This document shows positions 46,320 to 57,169 of a stretch of DNA of 64,000 bases, one piece after another; position 1 is the stretch's first letter, and each line of letters starts with the position of its first letter. The stretch is from NCBI GenBank assembly GCA_964023205.1, contig OZ026848.1, positions 35,327,912 to 35,391,911 on the forward strand. Direction: 5' to 3'. The position numbers were made by a program, and so were the translations under genes. This DNA is from Lutraria lutraria (lineage: Eukaryota; Mollusca; Bivalvia; Venerida; Mactridae). Below the pieces are notes generated by a model that saw only the letters and a list, made by a program, of their open reading frames with translations, was not told the DNA's origin and searched no databases.

Positions 46320-48770
46320 ATGAATTATTAATTTATATATATACAGACTAAGTAAAGGTTACACTCCGTACAAATTTGTTTAGTCTTTTAGCATACAAAT
46401 ATGAAAGTGCTATGATCATTGCGTTGCAATTCATTCTATGTTTTTTAAGATAATAAAAAGATACACAAACATCTGTACTGTCTGATATGTTGTTGGTTGA
46501 AAATGTTGTTGGAGGGAAGGGAGGAATTAGAAAACATTTAAAACTGTAGATTTGTCAACTTGTAACAATTAATATTGCATTATCATATATTTACTAATTT
46601 TGCCACTTATCAAATTAAAGAAATGATTTCTCAACACATTCAAACTATTTCAAACTATGTTGAACAAATCATTTAAACATGAATTAAGTCATATAAACAG
46701 ACATATAGAAAATACACTCGGGACTCACAATTTCTTCTCTGTTTATTTTAAGTAAAACAGTCAGGACTCACAATTTCATCTTTGTTTGTTTTAAGTAAAA
46801 CAATACTAAAAAGTTTTTGAAATGTTTTTATTATGAACTATGTATTTGCAACTCAACTCAAGGAAGATATGCGTCACTGAAATTAAATTTCAAAATTTTG
46901 AAAAATAACCGAGTTATGAGAAAAGTCTACATACTTAAAGGACAACCCTCGTATATCCTAGAAAATGTTCAATAAAAAAATATCAATTTCAAGTCTTTCT
47001 ACTCAGAGTGTGCTTCTTCTCAGTCCTCTATAAATGTGAGTTTTACCACTTATTTCGGTATTTTGTAACTTCATGACCCTGCAGTGTTAGTATATTGTTA
47101 CTGGTATAGTTCCTGTAAAAGCAAACCGAATTTGTGTATAATATTGCATGAAGATGTGTTTGTGTCCCGAGTGTAACATTTTTAATTGTTATACATAAAT
47201 AATATTACATGTAAAATATGTTAAGAAATCATGAAATAAATCGATGAATTATGTACTGTTTTCATCTGAGAACGTTTCTTCATCAAAATAAAAGATAATG
47301 TACTGTTTATATTCAGTATATTGAACAAATCTACTTGGTATATATATCTGAATAAAACTATTTTCATAAGAACTTTCAAACTTTTTAAACATGCTCCATT
47401 TCACTGCTTCAGACTTTAAAGTATTTATTCATGTCAGTTATTTGATATAAATGTGGAAAACAATTAACATGGACTACTGTTCTATAGTTACATATCAAAA
47501 TTAAGATGATGAATATATAGCGTTACACTCGGGACAACACTTAAAACCATGTAGACAAAAAATGAATGGCACTACATGAATTTGTTTTAGTTTTGTGAGC
47601 TTGTGGGTATGCTTCTGTTTGAGAAATAGAGAAAAAACATATCAAATTCAAAGAATAATAAAAAAATTCTTATCTAAATGCAAAATGTTACACTCGGGAC
47701 ATTTCCAATCAGCTTTATTCAAGATGGTATAACTTAAAAAACAAATGATTCTTTTGATCATTTCTTTTTTTTAAACAACATGGACAAATATGCCTATCAA
47801 TATGCATTTTCTGTTCAAGCATCAGTTTACTTACAGCAATATCATCAATCTGAATTTCCATTTTTTCCTTGAGCAAAATATTTTACATGTGCACTGGAAA
47901 GGTGATTTCTAAATAATACTTATTATTGAAATATTTTAACAAAATGCATTAAATTTTAAATATAACACATGTACAATGAAATTAAAAACAACCATTGATT
48001 ACTTACCCAAAAACTTAACAAAATATAAAAGATTGAAAAATAGGTAAAGAAAAAATGTCACGCTAAAAGTGTTACACTCGGGACATTTTTTGCCTGTTTT
48101 TCTAATGTAACTTTTGGACGAGTAACACAATCAAGCTGAAATTTTGCAACATTTTTAACAACACCAAGACACACCATTAGAACATTAAATTACATTCCTG
48201 TGTTGTGTGGTATTCTTTAAATCTTTAAAAGAATAAGTGTCTTCATTATTTTGATTTATGCCCATCTGCTCCATGTAAAAATGACGTGTATTTACAAGCC
48301 ACCTTATCCAATACACCATGACTCTGGTTCGGGTCACGTTACTTTTGTAGCTATACATTTGTATTTTAAACCAACCTTTCATTAGCTAGTTTTTTCATTA
48401 AACAAATAAATCGTTCATTGGACACGAGTTGAAAGTATTGTTTATTTTAATGTATTACGATCCTATCTATTATAGTTTTACTATAGTAGTGTATTGTTTA
48501 ACGATATAAACCTACATATCAGTTACACTTGTAATATTCTTTTTGAGGACTATTTGTACAAATATCTCACATTTAATGAAAAACACTTCTCTCTTAACCT
48601 TTTTTCTTTAATTTACGACTTTGTAGATAATTTGTGTGAATTACGGATAGTTCATAAATTTACGTTTACATTTATCTAAATTTTACTTCTTTTGTCCCAG
48701 GTAAATATGCTTAATTTTGATTACAATGATGTTTGCTTTATAAGACACTGATTGATTAAACTCGTTCCAC
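46320..48770. other. Intergenic/mobile-element DNA with clustered ACACTCGGGAC motifs
   Basis: No gene supported. Contains five of the six GTTACACTCGGGACA-like words (46713, 47163 inverted, 47522, 47687, 48071). Positions 46911-46952 match 60487-60530 (GAGTTATGAGAAAAGTCTAC then ATACTT...GGACAACCCTCGTAT). Ends in the 27-nt inverted repeat at 48238-48264. Confidence 0.5.
48238..48264. repeat. 27-nt inverted repeat, right member
   Basis: Exact inverted partner of 42504-42530. Confidence 0.85.
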
Positions 48771-48780
48771 AAATTAAATT

Positions 48781-50583
48781 GCGTGTGTCACATAGACATA
48801 TTTGGTATTTATTATGTTACACTTGTTTTGGGTAATCTGTTGTGACTGTGCGTGTGTCACATAGACATATTTGGTATTTATTATGTTACACTTGTTTTGG
48901 GTAATCTGTTGTGACTGTGCGTGTGTCACATAGACATATTTGGTATTTATTATGTTACACTTGTTTTGGGTAATCTGTTGTGACTGTGCGTGTGTCACAT
49001 AGACATATTTGGTATTTATTATGTTACACTTGTTTTGGGTAATCTGTTGTGACTGTGCGTGTGTCACATAGACATATTTGGTATTTATTATGTTACACTT
49101 GTTTTAGGTAATCTGTTGTGACTGTGCGTGTGTCATATAGACATATTTGGTATTTATTATGTTACACTTGTTTTGGGTAATCTGTTGTGACTGTGCGTGT
49201 GTCACATAGACATATTTAGTATTTATTATGTTACACTTGTTTTAGGTAATCTGTTGTGACTGTGCGTGTGTCATATAGACATATTTGGTATTTATTATGT
49301 TACACTTGTTTTAGGTAATCTGTTGTGACTGTGCGTGTGTCATATAGACATATTTGGTATTTATTATGTTACACTTGTTTTTGGGTAATCTGTTGTTACT
49401 GTGCGTGTGTCATATAGACAAATTTGGTATTTATTATGTTACACTTGTTTTGGGTAATCTGTTGTGACTGTGCGTGTGTCACATAGACATATTTGGTATT
49501 TATTATGTTACACTTGTTTTGGGTAATCTGTTGTGACTGTGCGTGTGTCACATAGACATATTTGGTATTTATTATGTTACACTTGTTTTGGGTAATCTGT
49601 TGTGACTGTGCGTGTGTCACATAGACATATTTGGTATTTATTATGTTACACTTGTTTTGGGTAATCTGTTGTGACTGTGCGTGTGTCACATAGACATATT
49701 TGGTATTTATTATGTTACACTTGTTTTGGGTAATCTGTTGTGACTGTGCGTGTGTCACATAGACATATTTGGTATTTATTATGTTACACTTGTTTTGGGT
49801 AATCTGTTGTGACTGTGCGTGTGTCACATAGACATATTTGGTATTTATTATGTTACACTTGTTTTGGGTAATCTGTTGTGACTGTGCGTGTGTCACATAG
49901 ACATATTTGGTATTTATTATGTTACACTTGTTTTGGGTAATCTGTTGTGACTGTGCGTGTGTCACATAGACATATTTGGTATTTATTATGTTACACTTGT
50001 TTTCGGTAATCTGTTGTGACTGTGCGTGTGTCACATAGACATATTTGGTATTTATTATGTTACACTTGTTTTGGGTAATCTGTTGTGACTGTGCGTGTGT
50101 CACATAGATATATTTGGTATTTATTATGTTACACTTGTTTTCGGTAATCTGTTGTGACTGTGCGTGTGTCACATAGACATATTTGGTATTTATTATGTTA
50201 CACTTGTTTTTGGGTAATCTGTTGTGACTGTGCGTGTGTCACATAGACATATTTGGTATTTATTATGTTACACTTGTTTTGGGTAATCTGTTGTGACTGT
50301 GCGTGTGTCACATAGACATTATTTGGTATTTATTATGTTACACTTGTTTTCGGTAATCTGTTGTGACTGTGCGTGTGTCACATAGACATATTTGGTATTT
50401 ATTATGTTACACTTGTTTTCGGTAATCTGTTGTGACTGTGCGTGTGTCACATAGACATATTTGGTATTTATTATGTTACACTTGTTTTTGGGTAATCTGT
50501 TGTGACTGTGCGTGTGTCACATAGACATATTTGGTATTTATTATGTTACACTTGTTTTTGGGTAATCTGTTGTGACTGTGCTT
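48781..50583. repeat. 69-bp minisatellite, about 26 units
   Basis: The unit is 69 bp (for example starts 48781 and 48850): GCGTGTGTCACATAGACATA, TTTGGTATTTATTATGTTAC, ACTTGTTTTGGGTAATCTGT, TGTGACTGT. As 69 equals 23 codons, minus frames stay open (258 codons at 50172-49396) and encode repeats of KYVYVTHAQSQQITQNKCNI. One-base insertions at about 49381, 50208, 50318 and 50489 break the frame, so it is not selected as coding. Variants GTTTTAGG, GTTTTCGG and GTCATATAG are clustered. Confidence 0.95.
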
Positions 50584-50993
50584 ATTTAACGTTTTAGGTT
50601 TAACCGGAAATGATATTTTCATTTCGTTTTCTGTAACTTTAAAAATACCCTCCGCCCATTCTCTGATAAATAAATATACTGTAGAATGTTCTGAATAATT
50701 TTACAGTGACCACCTTTGTATCTGACACTGAGCAGAATAAATAATATTTACATATGTGGTACATATCATTATTTATAACATGCTATTGCTCGAATATGTA
50801 TGTTTGTTCAAAGTGTACTAAAGGGCATATGTGCCTACTGTATATGGTAATAAAAAACTTATGGCACAGTTGTAGCACACGCGAATATGTTGTTCTCGTG
50901 AGATATGAAGAACACATTGATGGTACATGTTAATACATGGATGGAGTTTGTTATGAATGTATGCGGGTCATTACAAATGTACAGATGTGTGTT

Positions 50994-51317
50994 AAAGACC
51001 TATTAGCTTTTTGAATTTAGTAAGTACAGAACTATAGATAGAAGAAAGAAGTAAAGTAAATGAAATTTATTTTATTTGTTCTACATCAATATTTACAAAG
51101 TGCCTTTCTTCAGCCACATCTTGAAAAAAATATCTGTTAAATATTTTATCTTATCTTTTGCAATATCTGATTGAAAGACTGTGCTACATTTCTGTATATA
51201 CTTCATAATTAAACAAGAAATTTTCAGTATATTTTTTATTGCAAGTAAAAGTCAGTTTTATATCTTTCTAGGTAAAAATAAGATCTGCTTTAACATCCAA
51301 AAAGCTAATGGGGCTTT
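50994..51317. mobile_element. piggyBac-like MITE, copy 2, with TTAA on both sides
   Basis: TTAA-AGACCTATTAGCTTTTTGAA at the left and AAAAAGCTAATGGGGCT-TTAA at the right. The terminal repeat is ~17 bp. The inside matches 33125-33413. A TTAA target duplication is the signature of piggyBac-superfamily elements. Confidence 0.8.
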
Positions 51318-51422
51318 AACATGAAGAAAAATGTTTGTTTTATTTCGTATCTATCATTATTTGTTTTATGTCAGTTTCTCATTTAGATAAAGAAAAGAAA
51401 CATAAAGATGTGGAACATGAGA

Positions 51423-51528
51423 ATGATGTCACCGACTGTAAGAAGTCACGTGATTTTCGTGTCCGATGGAAAAGGAAAACAATACTCATTCCCAGTTGAA
51501 AGAGGCAACTTTACATTGAACTTATTAC
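51423..51528 (+). CDS. Candidate 5' coding exon, unknown product
   Basis: From ATG at 51423 the frame reads MMSPTVRSHVIFVSDGKGKQ, then YSFPVERGNFTLNLL, and runs into a good splice donor (GTAAGA at 51529). The composition is protein-like. About 100 bp upstream, MKKNVCFISYLSLFVLCQFL-type sequence (51321-51383) resembles a signal peptide but ends in a stop in a different frame. The segment lies just after the TTAA-flanked MITE. Could pair with the candidate exon at 52683-53060. Confidence 0.3.
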
Positions 51529-51590
51529 GTAAGATGATTATTTCTCACTAAAAACTAATCAGTTTTCACATACAGTACAACCTCTCTCTA

Positions 51591-52331
51591 TAAGCGGCGC
51601 TCATATTTACGGTTACGCACGTAGCTCATTTTGTACGTAGTTATCATTAACCGTAGTTAACGTAGTTTATTTACACTAAGTGTAAGTACGGCCAACGATG
51701 TTTAACTACGTACAAACTACATTAACTACGTACAAACTACATCAACTACGTACAAACTACATTAACTACGTACAAACTACAGCAACTACGTACAAACTAC
51801 ATCAACTACGTACAAACTACAGCAACTACGTACAAACTACGTCAACTACGTACAAACTACGTCAACTACGTACAAACTACATTAACTACGTACAAACTAC
51901 ATCAACTACGTACAAACTACATTAACTACGTACAAACTACATCAACTACGTACAAACTACATCAACTACGTACAAACTACATCAACTACGTACAAACTAC
52001 ATCAACTACATACAAACTACATCAACTACCTTCAAACTACATCAACTACGTACAAACTACATCAACTACCTTCAAACTACGTCAACTACGTACAAACTAC
52101 ATCAACTACCTTCAAACTACGTCAACTACTTTCAAACTACGGTCTCCGTAGAGTCTTGGTATCCAATTCAACCGTAGAGACTTCCAGATGCTGAAAAAAT
52201 GTAGGCTTAATACGGACAAATCAAGAGTTCTAACTACGTGTAACTACGCACGATACGTATAAGTACGGTCAAGTACGGGATCCCCTTACTACGGTCAACT
52301 ATGTACGTGACCGTAAATGTGACCGCCGCTT
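51591..52331. mobile_element. Nested inverted-repeat element with internal 20-bp satellite
   Basis: Left end TAAGCGGCGCTCATATTTAC and right end, inverted, TAAGCGGCGGTCACATTTAC. Inside, 51703-52140 is about 22 copies of the 20-bp unit AACTACGTACAAACTACATC, each with the palindrome TACGTA. The sub-terminal regions are also built from TACGTAG/GTACGG words, so the satellite probably grew from the element's own sequence. Confidence 0.8.
51703..52140. repeat. 20-bp minisatellite, about 22 units
   Basis: Perfect 20-bp period. Variants are ATC/ATT/GTC/AGC at the end, and TACCTTC or TACTTTC replaces TACGTAC in the last six or so units, giving directional decay toward the right. Confidence 0.95.
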
Positions 52332-52682
52332 AAAGCAACACCCTTTTGGAGTAGCGAAATTGTGTTGTTGTTGAGAGGTTATTGCTCTAGAGAGCTTAAA
52401 TTGATAGTTAAATGGTACAGGAGGGAAAACTCAAGCTGTTGTAGACGTGAGGTTGTTGCTCAAGAGAGGGTCGCTCTGGAGAGGTTGCACCGTGTTTTAT
52501 AACTAGTATCTGCTTTAAGAGATTGTTTAAACTTGTAATTGGATGCGATACGAATGTAAGTTTGCATGAAAGAAATAAAAATAAGACTTTTAATAACTAG
52601 AAGTTAAAGAATTGTTTTCGTTCATTGGAAATTAAACTCTTTTTTTACTTTATTTTATTCGTATTAATAAAATTACCATTAA

Positions 52683-53060
52683 TTTCACGCACACAAATGT
52701 CATTCTGAAAATCACACAAGCCAAAGCGGGAATATAGAAAATACTCGTCCAGTCCAGACTCTTGTAGTATTAGTCGATAATGTAAAATGTGAATGTTGCA
52801 GTCTTGATGCTCAGCCACATGACAGTTTGGCTACCATACTGTTTCCACAAAAGAATAAAGCGCATGAAAGCATTTCACTGGCTAGGCCAGTCGAGCAATT
52901 TGAGATCACTTGCCGGTATATTTCGCTCAATTTTTTTTTCTATGAAAAAAAGTTTTATTATCTGTTCAGATTCAAAATATTTGCCTATCGTCATTATCAC
53001 CGTACAAACATTCGTTATTTGGCAATTTCTAAACGTTCATATTTTTTTACTTTAGCTTGA
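52683..53060 (+). CDS. Candidate coding exon, unknown product
   Basis: A 125-codon plus frame without its own early ATG, opened by an upstream stop. It reads FHAHKCHSENHTSQSGNIEN, TRPVQTLVVLVDNVKCECCS, LDAQPHDSLATILFPQKNKA, HESISLARPVEQFEITCRYI, then becomes Phe/Tyr-rich and stops at 53060. The first ~85 residues have protein-like composition and several Cys. The tail looks like read-through into non-coding DNA. No family recognised. Confidence 0.25.
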   Translation, partial: FHAHKCHSENHTSQSGNIENTRPVQTLVVLVDNVKCECCSLDAQPHDSLATILFPQKNKAHESISLARPVEQFEITCRYISLNFFFYEKKFYYLFRFKIFAYRHYHRTNIRYLAISKRSYFFTLA

Positions 53061-53121
53061 CCGATCTGGTATCCATCGCGAGCTTATTAAACAATGTTCG
53101 AGACTTATGTTATTAAATACA

Positions 53122-53562
53122 ATAGTAGTACATTACGCCATCGAACACCTGCCGCTTCTAAGATGAAATGTGTTTTTTATATTATAAGAACTCCCAAAAG
53201 TAAAGGAAAATTTTATAGCGCACCAAGGAATGTCTATTGTAACTAAAAGAATTGTGAAAACAGTTCATGATGTTAATGTCTCATCTACTAGGCGTGAAAA
53301 CGAGATAAAGTATTTTTCTCAATGATCCCACCCGGACTTTTGCAACAAATTTGAAAAAAACACTTTATCCCGTTTTCAGGCCTTTATCAAAGAGTTTAAC
53401 TTCAAACTTTCTTCACAACACCATAGCATATAGTTGTAAATCATTGGTGCCTTACATAATTTTAAGTACTTAAATGATTTCATGCAAAAATAAGGCAGTT
53501 TACCTGAGTCGACAGACAGAAGGTCCGAGAGGGATAAACTGGTGACGTAATGTATTCCATTG
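53122..53562. mobile_element. Foldback MITE, full-length member of the block A family
   Basis: Ends AGTAGTACATTACGCCATCG and, inverted, GGAATACATTACGTCACCAG. Inner arms are also complementary (GCGTGAAAACGAGATAAAGT versus ACTTTATCCCGTTTTCAGGC, and GCGCACCAAGGAAT versus ATTGGTGCCTTAC). Shares AAAGGCCTGAAAACGGGATA with blocks A and A' of the 14-kb element. Confidence 0.7.
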
Positions 53563-53851
53563 ATTTACTTCAGCGGACTATATACATACCGCTTCTATTT
53601 GAAATATCCTGCACCGTTAATAAGACATTTTCGTTAGTTTTGACATCAATGTCGTAAATGTCTTACATGACTGTAATGTAGCTGTAGTACTTGATAGGGT
53701 TGTACGTCCATAGACAAAATCTCAGTCAACATGAATTTTGAGGAAATAATCCAAGAACTAGCGAAGTTTTATATAAAAATATATATTAAAATATTCTAAA
53801 GATGAAAGTGTACCCTATAAATATGTAATAACACAAGCAGTGTGGGGAGTC

Positions 53852-53924
53852 CACGTGACCTAGTGACGTCACAACGTTATCGTAACAAGCGCGTTTTCTG
53901 TCAACTGAACTAGAAAAACATCAC
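53852..53924 (+). promoter_or_regulatory. Candidate promoter and non-coding first exon
   Basis: A CACGTG E-box (53852-53857) is followed at once by a perfect CRE, TGACGTCA (53864-53871), in a locally CG-containing patch. The consensus splice donor GTAAGT follows at 53925. This would suit a 5' untranslated exon of the HSPA12-like gene, whose first recognised exon opens with an acceptor at 57966. The link across 4 kb is inference. Confidence 0.35.
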
Positions 53925-54199
53925 GTAAGTGTATTATTTTTCGTTTTCTTCTAAAGCCACATAACCGTTGCAACTCCTTTCATAAAGGGCTACCTTCGGT
54001 TCTGATTTTTGTCACTGTAGGCCCTCTACTTGTTTACTTTTCTTGTCCAAACCGTTTGACAGTGTTGTGAAAATGAGCGTTATTTTTACAAGAAATTTTA
54101 GAAATTGACTTTACTACTTATTTAACCCTTTCAAACCACGCATAAAAGCAATTTGGCATACACTTCGATTGTCCGCATGTTTCCACACGTGTAAATGTT

Positions 54200-54715
54200 T
54201 GATTTGTACCATTTAGAATGATTTTTAACAAATGTTATCGCTATAAGCACAGTTATCATTACAAGAAGTTTTGGAAATGTTATATTGCATCAAGTATAAA
54301 CATTTCAGGTTTGACAATACACAAAGACAGACGAAATACGCCTGCTATAGCGGTGCGACGATTGCGATGTACTGCATACTTACAGGTACAACAAGTACAT
54401 CTATAGTTGGTTCAAGTCCGGACAGGAATGCTGTCAAGAAAGGTGCCCTTGGAGTTCGGTTGGACGGTGGGGCTTGACGGAACAAGAGCAAGATACTACC
54501 CACATTGAAGATGGGACTTGATATATTATGTGGATTACTTTCACTGCCAAATGACGATGGTACTATTATCATGATAGTGCAGTGTTCTACGGATGTTTTA
54601 TTGCTATTGTATTATGTGACAGTTTCTCATATTAATTTATTAGATCTACGATGCTTTGACATGAGATGTGAATTTGTTAGTACAAGAAAATATACATATC
54701 ACATTTCTGATTAGT
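54200..54715. other. Overlapping short open frames, unassigned
   Basis: Frames on both strands overlap at 54218-54714 (for example YACYSGATIAMYCILTGTTS then TSIVGSSPDRN on plus). An acceptor-like CATTTCAG ends at about 54308 and a donor-like ACAG-GTACAA at 54385. Coding status cannot be decided by eye and nothing is recognised. Confidence 0.2.
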
Positions 54716-54718
54716 CTG

Positions 54719-55833
54719 ATTATACTGATACTAGATGTTGTCAATAACATTAGTTAACTACATTTAGCTATGTTTATACTGATACTAGATGTTGTCAATA
54801 ACATTAGTTAACTACATTTAGCTATGTTTATACTGATACTAGATGTTGTCAATAACATTAGTTAACTACATTTAGCTATGTTTATACTGATGCTAGATGT
54901 TGTCAATATTAGTTAACTACATTTAGCTATGTTTATACTGATACTAGATGTTGTCAATAACATTAGTTAACTACATTTAGCTATGGTTATACTGATACTA
55001 GATGTTGTCAATAACATTAGTTAACTACATTTAGCTATGTTTATACTGATACTAGATGTTGTCAATATCATTAGTTAACTACATTTAGCTATGTTTATAC
55101 TGATACTAGATGTTGTCAATAACATTAGTTAACTACATTTAGCTATGTTTATACTGATACTAGATGTTGTCAATATTAGTTAACTACATTTAGCTATGTT
55201 TATACTGATGCTAGATGTTGTCAATAACATTAGTTAACTACATTTAGCTATGTTTATACTGATACTAGATGTTGTCAATAACATTAGTTAACTACATTTA
55301 GCTATGTTTATACTGATACTAGATGTTGTCAATATTAGTTAACTACATTTAGCTATGTTTATACTGATGCTAGATGTTGTCAATAACATTAGTTAACTAC
55401 ATTTAGCTATGTTTATACTGATACTAGATGTTGTCAATAACATTAGTTAACTACATTTAGCTATGTTTATACTGATACTAGATGTTGTCAATAACATTAG
55501 TTAACTACATTTAGCTATGTTTATACTGATACTAGATGTTGTCAATAACATTAGTTAACTACATTTAGCTATGTTTATACTGATACTAGATGTTGTCAAT
55601 AACATTAGTTAACTACATTTAGCTATGTTTATACTGATACTTGATGTTGTCAATATTAGTTAACTACATTTAGCTATGTTTATACTGATACTAGATGTTG
55701 TCAATATTAGTTAACTACATTTAGCTATGTTTATACTGATACTAGATGTTGTCAATATTAGTTAACTACATTTAGCTATGTTTATACTGATACTAGATGT
55801 TGTCAATATTAGTTAACTACATTTAGCTATGCT
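54719..55833. repeat. 54-bp minisatellite, about 21 units
   Basis: Unit of 54 bp: TATACTGATACTAGATGTTG, TCAATAACATTAGTTAACTA, CATTTAGCTATGTT. Units with CAATATTAG lack 3 bp (51 bp). The short form appears singly at intervals and then fills the last four units. GTTAAC and TAGCTA palindromes occur in each. Confidence 0.95.
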
Positions 55834-56164
55834 CTATTGCACTGAAGGTTCTTGATCATATATTTCCATTTCAAGATTTTGCATGTCATTATTATTTACG
55901 TTCATATTTGACATTTTTTCACTTTATAGTTTATACATTTTAATGTCATTATATTATTATATGTCGATTGCAATAAAGCATTGTGTGGTAGCATCGTTCT
56001 TCTTTGTTGATATTTTATACATTATTTCCGCTTTTCATTCCTTCTTTTCGAAAGAGATTTGCTTGGTGGCGTAAAATACTTTGTCGCTACCAGTGCCATT
56101 GAAAAATGATAATCCACCGTAAACTGAGAACAAGAGGTGTGTGTATTAAAGGCTAATTGGATAG

Positions 56165-56545
56165 TAATACATTGACCTCCTTTGACCTATTGCCCTTAAA
56201 ATCAATAGGTGTCATCTAAATGCAATGACCAACCTCCAAACCAAGTCAGAAGACCTTGGACCAAATCGTTTTCTTGTCATTGGTCGAACAATGTTTATGT
56301 GTTAAAAGTCGCTGTGACCTTGACATTTGACGTACTGATATTGAAATCAATAAGGTACATTAACATGTAATGACTAAACTCCCAACCAAGTGTGATAATC
56401 TAGGGTCAATCGTTCTCTAGTTATTGGACGGAAAAGATTTCTATGCTGAAGGTCACTGCGACCTTTGACCTCAAAATCAATAGGGATCATCTACATGTAA
56501 TAACCAACCTTCCAACAAAATCGGAGGAGGTCAGACAAAGTTCAA
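56165..56545. repeat. Mollusc GTGACCTTGACCTTTGAC-type dispersed repeat, ~2.6 units
   Basis: About three diverged ~145-bp subunits share GTGACCTTTGACCT, AAAATCAATAGG-(G/T)CATCT, CATGTAATGACCAACCTCC, and (G/T)TTCTC(T/A)GTTATTGG. This type is widespread in marine molluscs to my knowledge. It carries repeated TGACCT half-sites. Confidence 0.7.
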
Positions 56546-56731
56546 CGCAATATATCCCCTTTTTCTTCGAAAGTAAGTATCTACAACGTTATTTTGAATC
56601 TGTTACAAGTTCATACCTAATTTCAATACATACAATTCAAGACAATAAACTTTAGACCTCTTTTATTGATAGCATATAAATCACATAACACTTGATTGAG
56701 CGATAATTATTGTATAATTCAGTATGACTGG

Positions 56732-56891
56732 CTAGTGCAGTTTTTGGTAAATGAATGGTGCATGGAATACTTCACACAAGTGTTTATCCTTCGCATCCCT
56801 TCTCTCATGTGATCGCAAGTCTGCTGACCTCGAGAAATCTGTCCCACAATGCCCACAAACATGTTCTTTGGCCTCCTCATGATGCTTGCAC
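56732..56891 (-). pseudogene. C2H2 zinc-finger terminal exon with lost ligands
   Basis: After the acceptor AAAATTGTAG (minus strand) the frame reads CKHHEEAKEHVCGHCGTDFS, RSADLRSHERRDAKDKHLCE, VFHAPFIYQKLH, then TAG (56734-56732). The spacing C-x2-C-x3-F-x5-L-x2-H is a classical zinc finger, and AKDKHLC is the altered TGEKPYxC linker. The second zinc His of the finger is Asp (HERRD), and the second Cys of the next finger is Phe (CEVF). An AATAAA lies about 70 bp downstream (about 56,661). The frame is open, so this is either a recently dying exon or a divergent one. Confidence 0.5.
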
Positions 56892-57169
56892 CTACAATTT
56901 TAAGCAATATAAAAATGAAACTAAAATAATAAATGCAAAGCACCTACATGGTAACTTTTTCATTGGTTTAAGTACGTCAAAGTACCAAATACACTTTAAA
57001 ATGCGGAACTTATTCAAACTGTTTAGTGTGATGATTCAGAAACATGATGTGTCAGTAAAACATATGCTTCCCCACAGAATTATTAGCTTTTTGTATCTAA
57101 ATACAATTCATTGTTCCCACCATTGTGTAGATCTATTGTTACGTACGGCGGGTGGGGGAACTAAACGGT

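Larger units (their letters stand above)
51572..52495. mobile_element. MITE (ACAGTGCAACCTCTCC family) carrying a nested element
   Basis: Outer ends ACAGTACAACCTCTCTC and, inverted, ACACGGTGCAACCTCTCC. Right-half sequence (AACACCCTTTTGGAG, GGTTGTTGCTCAAGAGAGGG) matches the simple copy at 62920-63096. Between 51591 and 52331 lies a second inverted-repeat element with its own ends, TAAGCGGCG(C/G)TCA(T/C)ATTTACGG. Confidence 0.75.

Noticed and set aside
49396..50172. 258-codon minus frame in the 69-bp array
   Set aside because: The unit is 23 codons, so open frames are automatic, and one-base insertions in several units break it.
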